A DNA stretch of 6,294 nt from Rhodospirillales bacterium (GTDB lineage Bacteria > Pseudomonadota > Alphaproteobacteria > Rhodospirillales_A > JACZKS01), in assembly GCA_018648445.1 (NCBI GenBank), contig JABGRG010000157.1:1-6294 (forward strand), in the 5' to 3' direction. Position 1 is the first letter of the stretch, and each line of letters begins with the position of its first letter. The position numbers and the translations under genes were made by a program. The notes under the pieces were generated by a model, which saw only the letters and a list, made by a program, of their open reading frames with translations, ran no database searches and was not told the DNA's origin. Of the stretch, positions 1 to 5,487 are shown one piece after another.

Positions 1-660
1 AACCACTCCGGAAACAGGTAGGTTCGTCGGCGGTTTAAATAAGTCCAAATCCACGGGAATCGGAACGTTGGAAAAGTGCTCCGGATTGCCGCCCGCCGAA
101 ACAAGGGAATCGCTTGTATAGGTGCTGACTGCCATAAACCGCCCCTTCCCTTTCAGGATTCTCTTTTCCATGAACCGCTGAACGGGAGAAACGCCAAAGC
201 GGTCCAAAAGCCTGCGCGCAAGGGGCATGGCACGGCGACGGTCGATCCGGTCCTCAATCATGGTGCTGGCGCACCAAACCAAATGAGGAATTCCCATAAC
301 GGCCATTGAGTAAGATGCCAAAACGGTTCCACCAACGGCGATGTGTCGGTCATGCCTGCGCACGAGATCGCGCCATGTGGACGACGCCAGATAGTAGGTG
401 AATTCCAGTTCAGGAAGCGCGCAGCCAATGGCTACACAGGGAAAGTCATCAAAGCACCTCCCCTCGCGAATTCCCGGGCGCCGCCCGCCCAGAAGCTGCC
501 AGCTTGTGGCAATCAAATCGGGATAGTCCCTGTATGTGGCGTAATGGGCTACGGTCACGCGGTGGCCGAGGTTCCTTAAATGGTGCACAAGAATTCTCGT
601 CTTGTCCGGCACACCTCCGGTTAGCGGTGGTAAAGTGGATACTAATATTGATCGGCTCAT
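1..660 (-). CDS. GT4-like glycosyltransferase, N-terminal part (runs off the left edge)
   Basis: An open frame of 220 codons runs from ATG at 660 to the window edge without a stop, so the C-terminal part lies outside. The visible protein begins MSRSILVSTLPPLTGGVPDK, a first beta strand followed by a glycine-rich loop as in GT-B glycosyltransferases. AVSTYTSDSLV (residues 177-187) and IPVDLDLFKP (201-210) match the usual GT4 pattern in which the N-terminal domain ends with an 'S.y..d.l...G' helix and then 'iPvgiD...F.P'. GT4 enzymes transfer a sugar from a nucleotide donor in the cytoplasm, often on the inner membrane face. The catalytic EX7E region would be beyond the edge and cannot be checked. 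The start is fixed by the ATGA overlap with the upstream gene. I see no good Shine-Dalgarno sequence before it, so translation is probably coupled. Donor and acceptor cannot be told from the sequence. Confidence 0.85.
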   Translation of the reverse strand, partial: MSRSILVSTLPPLTGGVPDKTRILVHHLRNLGHRVTVAHYATYRDYPDLIATSWQLLGGRRPGIREGRCFDDFPCVAIGCALPELEFTYYLASSTWRDLVRRHDRHIAVGGTVLASYSMAVMGIPHLVWCASTMIEDRIDRRRAMPLARRLLDRFGVSPVQRFMEKRILKGKGRFMAVSTYTSDSLVSAGGNPEHFSNVPIPVDLDLFKPPTNLPVSGVV

Positions 661-1817
661 CGCGGAGGTCTTGGCACTTGTGATCTGGGTTCGGCGGCTT
701 CGCAAAGAACCGCACACGTCTTCACCGCCGTGTCTCTCCACAAAAAGCCACGGGCGCGATCGGATGCCCTGGCACCACAGTCCGCGCGCAACTTATTGTC
801 AGCAAGCAGTTTTTCAATTTTTTCGGCCATATCATTTTCGTCCTGAGGATCGAAATATACGCCCGTATCTCCCAGCACTTCCGGCATCGCAGCCGCGTTT
901 GAGCACGCAATTGGCGCGCCGACCGCCATCGCCTCCAAAAGTGGATTTCCGAAAGTTTCAACCTGCGAGGGAAATACGAACACCCGGCAATTGCGATAGA
1001 GTTCAGAAAGTTCTTCCGTTTCCACGTGACCCGCAAAAATAACGTTCTCCTCAATTCCCAGTTCCTGCGACAAACTACGCAGCTTTTGGGCGTAACCGTG
1101 ATCGATTTCGCGACCGGCAATAATCAGCCGCAGTCCAGGAGACCGCTTGATCAGGATTGCAAGCGCATGCAGAAGGGCATGATAATTCTTTTGGATATAA
1201 ATATCCGAAACGGCAAGAATATAGGTGCCGGGCGTGGTGCTGTACATCCGTTCGGGGTCGATTCTGTGGGTGCCGTGATGAACCACCGCAATTTTTTTAC
1301 CCAGTTTTCTTGAGAACCCGAAGGTCATTAGGTTCTTCGCATATTGTGAAACTGCAATGGCCTTTTTGGCGCTTAGCAACGAAATGAATGTCGCCCCGGT
1401 GAGCGCCAACCAATATATTACCGACCCCAACCTTCTGGTTAGCTGAATGACCGACAGGGCGTTTCTCAGCAAAATGACATGGTTTCGCGCGAATATGGGA
1501 CCGTAATTGGCCGGGGAAAACACAACGTCGGCACCCATAGCCCAAGCATACAGTGGAATTGCCAACTGCTCCCATATCAATGTGCGAAAAAAACCCGATT
1601 TTAAGTTCGACAGGGTCACGTTTACGTTTTCGTCGACCGGATAAAACAATTCTAACTGGTCTTTATGCAAAAAAAGGTGAAGCTCCAGATCGGGCATGGC
1701 TGCCATTTTTGGAAGTACGTTGCGTAAATAAGTAACACCACCACCACTTTTCGCGTGGGTGCCGTTTATAACAACGCGCAACGGGGCGTGCCCGTCGATT
1801 CCTTTAGATGCAGTCAT
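657..1817 (-). CDS. GT4-like glycosyltransferase (GT-B fold)
   Basis: A complete 386-residue protein, normal length for family GT4. It starts with a beta strand and GGGVTY loop (RVVINGTHAKSGGGVTY, residues 14-30). VVFSPANYGP lies near 98-107 and a VVHHGTH motif at 178-184. AVSDIYIQKNY (202-212) carries the lysine expected to contact the donor phosphate. ETFGNPLLE (287-295) is the EX7E catalytic/donor-binding motif, and MPEVLGDTGVYFDPQD (311-326) is the usual GT4 tail. It should transfer a sugar from a nucleotide or lipid-linked donor during glycan assembly in the cytoplasm. The hydrophobic stretch near 133-148 may be membrane-associated. The chosen ATG at 1817 lies 23 bases after the asnB stop, with AGGA 3 bases upstream and a further AGG about 13 bases upstream. 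The same frame stays open to 2138, but that extension lies inside asnB and is not protein-like. Its stop overlaps the next gene's start (ATGA). Sugar specificity is unknown. Confidence 0.93.
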   Translation of the reverse strand: MTASKGIDGHAPLRVVINGTHAKSGGGVTYLRNVLPKMAAMPDLELHLFLHKDQLELFYPVDENVNVTLSNLKSGFFRTLIWEQLAIPLYAWAMGADVVFSPANYGPIFARNHVILLRNALSVIQLTRRLGSVIYWLALTGATFISLLSAKKAIAVSQYAKNLMTFGFSRKLGKKIAVVHHGTHRIDPERMYSTTPGTYILAVSDIYIQKNYHALLHALAILIKRSPGLRLIIAGREIDHGYAQKLRSLSQELGIEENVIFAGHVETEELSELYRNCRVFVFPSQVETFGNPLLEAMAVGAPIACSNAAAMPEVLGDTGVYFDPQDENDMAEKIEKLLADNKLRADCGARASDRARGFLWRDTAVKTCAVLCEAAEPRSQVPRPPR

Positions 1818-1840
1818 GTTTCCTATTCTACCTGATTTTC

Positions 1841-3598
1841 CTAACAACGAAACGCCTTGTAAACATCCCCAGCCCACCCGCGATAGCCTCGCGACACTGC
1901 GTTCGGTTTTTCCGTCAGCCAATCCTGAACGGGAATAAAGAAACCCGTTTTCGGCTTGTTGAGAACGGACTTCGGAAGCGCCGTGGCAGGCGTTGCCGCC
2001 AAATCGGTTTTTGAAAATGCCTTTTGACCCAGCGCCCTCAACAGCGCTCCATCGACCAGGGGCACCCGTATTTCCAGCGAGTGGGCCATGCCGGCCCAGT
2101 CGGCATCCCGCAGAAGCTGGTTGCGCATGTAAAAGCACATCTCAAGCGCCGCGATCTTCTGACGTGGGTCAGGAATTCTATTGTGCGTGTTTTCCAAGCG
2201 CTGGCGGGCCTCAAGAGTTTGCCACCCCTGCGCGGCAAAATCAGGATCAAGAACGTCCGGCAATTCCCAAGGCGCATACAATCCGCGGCGCAGCAGATAT
2301 GCGTCGCCATATCGGGTGCCGTACTCCAGCAATCCAGCGAACTTGGGCGAGGTAAGCCGCTTGGCCACTGGCGCCGACACGACCCGAAAAGCGCGGCCCA
2401 ACGCTCCCATTCCCGGAATGCCATCCAGCATACCGACCAGCTTTGGAACCTGCCGGAAAGTGTCGTACCCGCCGAATAATTCATCTCCGCCCAGCCCCGA
2501 CAGCGCCACCTTCAGACCCGTTTCAGCCGCTGCTCTGGCCACGAAATAGGTATTCACGCCATCAATGCTGGGCTGATCCATGGATTCCAGGATGTGCTCT
2601 CGCGCATCCAGAAAATCGTGTCGCGATACCACTTTCATCTGGTGGCTGGCGTTGCAGGCGCGCGCCACCTCCTCAGCGAGCGGCGCTTCATCCATGGCCG
2701 TTCCGGCAAATTCTGCAAAAGCCAGCGTAATCGTATTCAGTCCTGCCCCGTGGATTTCACTCGCCAAGGCGGCAATGACTGTTGAGTCAATGCCGGAAGA
2801 CAGAAAAACACCCACTGGCACGTCGGCCACCAAATGGTGACGAATGCTATCTAGCACAGCGTCGCGAAGGGAAACATCCGGGGCTCCATTTGCCCCCGCA
2901 GAAAGGGTCCCTGGCACGTCGAAATAGCATTTCAGTGCACGCACGCCCCGACTATCAACCCAAAGGGTATGACCGGCGGGAAGTGCGTGGATTTCGTTGT
3001 AAAGAGTGTGCGGTTCAGGAACATGCCCGAACAAAAAGAAGCCGACATGGCCCGCCGGGTCGGGAGCCGTTTCGACCTTTCCTCCCGCAATCAGGGCCTT
3101 GACCTGCGAAGCCGCACGAAACGTTTTGCCATCATCGGCATAATAAAGTGGCTTGATGCCCAGTGGATCGCGGGCCACAAAAAGGCCACGTTTGGTTTCG
3201 TCCCAGATGGCGAAAGCGAACATCCCTCGAAGGCGAGAAACGGCACTTTCACCATGCATGGCATAGAGCCACGCGACGACCTCGGTATCCGATTGGGTTT
3301 TGAACTGCACGCCCTTGGCAAGCAGATCGTCTCGCAGAGCTCGGTAGTTATAAATCTCGCCGTTAAACGTTATGCGGTAGCGCCCGCCATCGATTTCCAT
3401 CGGCTGGGCCGCACCATCCGACAGATCGATTATCGCCAGCCGCCGATGGGCTAAACCAATGGCTCCATCTTTGGCAACCCATGACCCGGCCCCGTCCGGG
3501 CCGCGTGGCGTCATATGGTCGCGAATAGCATCAAGCTCGCCCGCATCGACACGCAGAGCATTGTCTTGAAACGAAAATATTGCGGCGATCCCACACAT
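1841..3598 (-). CDS. asnB: Asparagine synthase (glutamine-hydrolysing), AsnB type
   Basis: A complete 585-residue class II amidotransferase. The first residues, MCGIAAIF, place Cys2 as the N-terminal nucleophile once Met is removed, which also fixes the start. Glutaminase-domain landmarks follow: RGPDGAGSW (32-40), HRRLAIIDLSDG (51-62), FNGEIYNY (78-85), SDTE (103-106) and RGMFAFAIWD (124-133). The synthetase domain has the ATP pyrophosphatase loop SSGIDS (267-272), SGLGGDELFGGY (367-378) and the C-terminal pattern MAHSLEIRVPLVDG (504-517) with KPKTGFFIP (548-556). The family hydrolyses glutamine, channels ammonia to a beta-aspartyl-AMP site and makes asparagine. AsnB paralogues in polysaccharide loci, such as the WbpS type, are thought to amidate uronic acids in sugars instead. 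The context, as first gene of a glycosyltransferase operon, makes that reading plausible, but sequence alone does not decide. All key residues are present. I see no clear Shine-Dalgarno sequence. GC is higher than in the adjoining glycosyltransferase gene. Confidence 0.95.
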   Translation of the reverse strand: MCGIAAIFSFQDNALRVDAGELDAIRDHMTPRGPDGAGSWVAKDGAIGLAHRRLAIIDLSDGAAQPMEIDGGRYRITFNGEIYNYRALRDDLLAKGVQFKTQSDTEVVAWLYAMHGESAVSRLRGMFAFAIWDETKRGLFVARDPLGIKPLYYADDGKTFRAASQVKALIAGGKVETAPDPAGHVGFFLFGHVPEPHTLYNEIHALPAGHTLWVDSRGVRALKCYFDVPGTLSAGANGAPDVSLRDAVLDSIRHHLVADVPVGVFLSSGIDSTVIAALASEIHGAGLNTITLAFAEFAGTAMDEAPLAEEVARACNASHQMKVVSRHDFLDAREHILESMDQPSIDGVNTYFVARAAAETGLKVALSGLGGDELFGGYDTFRQVPKLVGMLDGIPGMGALGRAFRVVSAPVAKRLTSPKFAGLLEYGTRYGDAYLLRRGLYAPWELPDVLDPDFAAQGWQTLEARQRLENTHNRIPDPRQKIAALEMCFYMRNQLLRDADWAGMAHSLEIRVPLVDGALLRALGQKAFSKTDLAATPATALPKSVLNKPKTGFFIPVQDWLTEKPNAVSRGYRGWAGDVYKAFRC

Positions 3599-3600
3599 GC

Positions 3601-3638
3601 TTAAACGTCTGTTTAACCGTCATGGCCCCTTCAGGCAA
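3601..3638 (-). promoter_or_regulatory. Candidate sigma70-like promoter of asnB overlapping an inverted repeat
   Basis: On the minus strand, TTGCCT (3633-3638) and TAAACA (3610-3615) are spaced by exactly 17 bases and resemble weak -35 and -10 boxes (4 of 6 and 3 of 6 consensus bases). A transcript starting about 7 bases past the -10 would begin near 3603 and give a leader of only some 5 bases before the asnB ATG. That would fit the absence of a clear Shine-Dalgarno sequence. The -10 box lies within the perfect 6+6 inverted repeat TTAAACgtctGTTTAA (3601-3616), which could be an operator. The box matches are weak, so this is a suggestion rather than a firm call. Confidence 0.25.
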
Positions 3639-3834
3639 AGGTTTTTCCAGTCTCACGCACAGCAATCGGCGGAATTCGCACGAGAGATTGATGAAAATCG
3701 CGCTTTCACACCGGCAGACGTCGACGGCACCGGAAGCGGGGTTAGGTCGACAGGTTCTCCATTACAAAACAAGTTCGACTGGCCCAATTATTCACGGGTA
3801 TTTTTCGGTTTTCGGAAACGAATGGCTAAACCCC

Positions 3835-3848
3835 TGCAACCGGTTGCA
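3835..3848. promoter_or_regulatory. Perfect 14-bp palindrome TGCAACCGGTTGCA, LacI-family-operator-like
   Basis: TGCAACCGGTTGCA reads identically on both strands over all 14 bases. LacI/GalR-family repressors typically bind even palindromes centred on CG with AA-CG-TT character, and this site has that shape (AACCGGTT core). It lies 237 bases upstream of the asnB start and about 360 bases before the candidate plus-strand promoter, so it could act on either side. No regulator gene is in the window. The symmetry is visible in the sequence; the regulator family is inference. Confidence 0.4.
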
Positions 3849-3853
3849 CAGTG

Positions 3854-3869
3854 TTATGCAAAAGCATAA
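3854..3869. repeat. Inverted repeat TTATGC-aaaa-GCATAA
   Basis: Two perfect 6-base arms separated by four A residues lie only 5 bases from the 14-bp palindrome at 3835-3848, and are followed closely by a GCATGC palindrome (3871-3876). The three dyads together fill about 42 bases. The arrangement could be a compound operator or a small AT-rich hairpin. There is no T-run after it, so it does not look like an intrinsic terminator. Confidence 0.3.
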
Positions 3870-3872
3870 AGC

Positions 3873-4167
3873 ATGCGAAAGACGCTCGCTCGCCCCCATA
3901 CCATCATTAATGCGCCACCCGGCAAGTATGATTTCGGGTTCGACGCCATTGCCCTGCGTCTAGCGGACGCCAGTGTCAACACCATTTACAGAGGGCATCG
4001 ACGGTCTGCGGGATCGCTCGACGAAACCTCAACATTACCCGAACTGCACCCATGCGGACCTTTAGGTGAAGGTGATCGCCGGTTCGAATGCCAATCTCGG
4101 TCTTGACGCAGTATATCCGTTGCCATTGGCGGAAAAAAAACGAGCAGAGCTAGCTCCCGATACCTGA
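3873..4167 (+). pseudogene. Possible remnant of a decayed coding sequence, family unknown
   Basis: No intact gene is present, but adjacent frames look protein-like. From 3873 one frame reads HTIINAPPGKYDFGFDAIAL followed by RLADASVNTIY up to about 3990. The neighbouring frame then reads GIDGLRDRSTKPQHYPNCTH followed by ADL, meets a TAG at 4063-4065, and continues as VKVIAGSNANLGLDAVYPLP and LAEKKRAELAPDT to a TGA at 4165-4167. One frameshift near 3990 plus one in-frame stop would join them. That second frame is also open back to about 3580 apart from a TAG at 3961-3963. I do not recognise the family. Open frames of this size arise by chance at this GC content, so the stretch may simply be non-coding; a sequencing error is a further possibility. 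Confidence 0.25.
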
Positions 4168-4207
4168 CCGATCCTATTCCGAAGCGTTTCAGTTGGTGTA
4201 CTCCTTG

Positions 4208-4236
4208 TTGAACTCGCCGGTGGTGAGCTTTAGAAG
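4208..4236 (+). promoter_or_regulatory. Candidate sigma70-like promoter of the GT2-cupin-methyltransferase operon
   Basis: TTGAAC (4208-4213) and TAGAAG (4231-4236) are separated by 17 bases and each matches the sigma70 boxes at 4 of 6 positions. Transcription would start near 4243, giving a leader of about 58 bases before the GT2 start at 4301 and placing the palindrome at 4264-4275 within the early transcribed region. No other box pair upstream of this gene looked better. The call rests on weak consensus matches and position only. Confidence 0.3.
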
Positions 4237-4263
4237 TGACGTTAATTTTTCCGATGGGCGCAA

Positions 4264-4275
4264 ACTCAATTGAGT
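4264..4275. promoter_or_regulatory. Perfect 12-bp palindrome ACTCAATTGAGT upstream of the GT2 gene
   Basis: ACTCAATTGAGT is fully self-complementary over 12 bases. It sits just downstream of the candidate promoter and 25 bases before the chosen ATG, a common place for a repressor site. A second small dyad, CCAAGTTGG (4278-4286), follows and runs into the presumed ribosome binding site GGAG (4285-4288), so an RNA hairpin affecting translation is also possible. No binding protein can be named from the window. Confidence 0.3.
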
Positions 4276-4300
4276 GACCAAGTTGGAGATATTTCTGCGG

Positions 4301-4996
4301 ATGAAGAAAATCACCGTAATCGTCCCGGCCTACAACGAGGAGCAAACGATCATCAATCTACTGGAGCGTGTGAACGCGCAGTCGGTGGCCGGCTTTTTAT
4401 TCGAGATCATCGTCATTGACGACGGTTCGCGAGACGGCACCCTGGCGGCACTCGAAGACCGATCGGACCTTTACGACAAAATTGTAAAGCAAACTCCCAA
4501 TCAAGGAAAAGGCGCGGCCGTAATTGCGGGATTGAAACAGGCCAGCGGTGACTATGTTTTGTTTCAAGACGCCGATCTGGAATACAACCCCGACGAATAC
4601 GAAGGCCTTCTGTTTCCGGTGAAGGAATTCGACGCCGACATCGTCATGGGAAGTCGGTTTCTTTCGCCGCGTTATACGCGCGTGCATTATTTCTGGCACA
4701 AGGTGGGGAACCGCTTCATCACGCTTATTTTCAATATTTTGTTCAATACAACTTTTTCCGACATCTACAGCTGCTACCTCCTTTATCGGCGAAAATTGGT
4801 TGATCCGGACGATCTTCGCTCGACCGGATGGGAGCAACACGCCGAGATTTTGGCGCGCGCGCGCAAAAAGGGGGATGTGTTTTACGAGGTGCCAATCAGT
4901 TATCACGGCCGCGCTTACGCCGAGGGAAAGAAAATCAAGGCGCAACATGTTATTCCCGTGATTTGGATGATCATCAAACAACGTTTTTTTGGCTAA
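4301..4996 (+). CDS. GT2 glycosyltransferase, DPM1/polyprenyl-phosphate sugar transferase-like
   Basis: A 231-residue protein forming a single GT-A domain with no C-terminal membrane segments. ITVIVPAYNEEQTI (residues 4-17) is the family's opening strand and loop, and VIDDGSRDGT (38-47) carries the nucleotide-binding aspartates. GKGAAVIAGLKQASGDYVLF leads into QDADLEY (89-95), whose D90-x-D92 is the metal-binding DXD. MGSRF (116-120), SDIYSCYLLYRR (153-164) and ISYHGRAYAEGKKI (199-212) match bacterial enzymes resembling dolichyl-phosphate mannose synthase. Such proteins transfer a sugar from a nucleotide donor to a polyprenyl phosphate or growing glycan at the inner membrane. The ATG at 4301 is preferred because the conserved strand begins right after it; GGAG at 4285-4288 is 12 bases upstream. 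An in-frame GTG at 4274 would add nine residues, but lies in a palindrome and lacks a good ribosome binding site. It is first of a three-gene run, with the cupin 21 bases on. The 4741-4800 stretch is only about 42% GC. Confidence 0.92.
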   Translation: MKKITVIVPAYNEEQTIINLLERVNAQSVAGFLFEIIVIDDGSRDGTLAALEDRSDLYDKIVKQTPNQGKGAAVIAGLKQASGDYVLFQDADLEYNPDEYEGLLFPVKEFDADIVMGSRFLSPRYTRVHYFWHKVGNRFITLIFNILFNTTFSDIYSCYLLYRRKLVDPDDLRSTGWEQHAEILARARKKGDVFYEVPISYHGRAYAEGKKIKAQHVIPVIWMIIKQRFFG

Positions 4997-5017
4997 TACT
5001 CAAAAAGGAATTCACGA

Positions 5018-5479
5018 ATGACCATGAAAATCGACCCGTTGACAGAAGAAGAGCAGCAGGAATGGCCGAAAGATCCGCTTGTGGGGTTGGAAAAGCCTTT
5101 TGTCGATGACCGTGGTGCCATTCAGCCCCTCGTCGACATGATGATGAAAAGCGCGGTTTTAATTTCCTCGGTGAAAGGATCGTTTCGCGCCAACCATTAT
5201 CATCGGACGGACTGGCATTATTGCTACGTCCTTGAGGGCAGTATTGAGTACTACCATCGGCCCACGGGAAGCGACACCGAGCCCGAGGTGCTTTTGGTCA
5301 AGGAGGGTCAGATGGTGTTCACGCCACCCATGGTCGATCACGGAATGAAGTTTCCAGAAGATACGAAGTTCCTGACCCTTTCGCGCAACCCACGGGACCA
5401 AGCCTCTTACGAGGCGGATGTGGTTCGCATCAATATGATCGACACCGAAGGCCTTACCACCTGGACGCCAGAGGACTGA
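5018..5479 (+). CDS. Small cupin-domain protein, probably sugar-modifying
   Basis: A 153-residue single-domain cupin, length typical of RmlC/FdtA-like and other small cupins. DDRGAIQPLVD (30-40) resembles the opening strand of sugar epimerase/isomerase cupins. Cupin motif 1 reads G54, H60-Y-H62, H67, G74: spacing fits G(X)5HXH(X)4E(X)6G, but the usual glutamate is histidine (H67). Motif 2 reads G97 ... P103 ... H108, keeping the metal histidine but not the usual later glycine and asparagine. Four histidines could therefore hold a metal, as in the known four-His cupin TM1459. A nucleotide-sugar epimerase, isomerase or binding role is inferred from its place between a glycosyltransferase and a C-methyltransferase; the reaction is not shown by the sequence. 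The start at 5018 has AAGGAA about 7 bases upstream. A second ATG two codons later (5024) is also possible. The stop is 8 bases before the next start. Confidence 0.85.
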   Translation: MTMKIDPLTEEEQQEWPKDPLVGLEKPFVDDRGAIQPLVDMMMKSAVLISSVKGSFRANHYHRTDWHYCYVLEGSIEYYHRPTGSDTEPEVLLVKEGQMVFTPPMVDHGMKFPEDTKFLTLSRNPRDQASYEADVVRINMIDTEGLTTWTPED

Positions 5480-5487
5480 TACGGCTC

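Larger units (their letters stand above)
3599..4300. other. Divergent intergenic region without a convincing intact gene
   Basis: This stretch of about 700 bases separates the two divergent operons. Reading frames here are short or broken and none shows a recognisable domain. It holds a candidate promoter for each operon, four dyad symmetries (3601-3616, 3835-3848, 3854-3869, 4264-4275), an A8 run at 4133-4140, and stop-interrupted frames that could be a gene remnant (described separately). I found no tRNA-like cloverleaf, no hairpin followed by a T-run and no insertion-sequence ends. It is long for a simple divergent promoter region, which fits either complex regulation or a decayed gene. 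Confidence 0.7.

Noticed and set aside
602..1042. 146-codon plus-strand open frame
   Set aside because: It is antisense to the two GT4-like genes, has no domain signature, and its low-complexity proline/arginine content is typical of shadow frames.
1818..2138. N-terminal extension of the GT4-like protein by 107 residues (frame open from an ATG at 2138)
   Set aside because: It lies wholly within asnB in another frame, is not protein-like, and the GT4 fold begins just after the ATG at 1817, which has an AGGA upstream.
3719..3751. Repeated GTCGAC sites
   Set aside because: Six-base palindromes of this kind are common by chance at this GC content and show no regular spacing.
3580..3963. 127-codon plus-strand open frame starting inside asnB as an intact gene
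   Set aside because: Its first bases overlap the asnB start on the other strand, the sequence matches no family I know, and a competing frame of similar quality overlaps it. It is kept only as part of the possible remnant.
3961..4065. TAG readthrough (pyrrolysine-like or suppressed amber codons)
   Set aside because: Only two TAG codons are involved, the asnB gene in the same window uses TAG as its normal stop, and no downstream structure or suppressor gene is visible.
4212..4230. Hairpin CTCGCC-ggt-GGTGAG as a terminator
   Set aside because: The stem has a mismatch, no T-run follows directly, and a terminator is not expected between divergent operons upstream of the GT2 start.
4397..4981. 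194-codon minus-strand open frame
   Set aside because: It lies opposite the GT2 gene, which has all family motifs; the antisense translation shows none.
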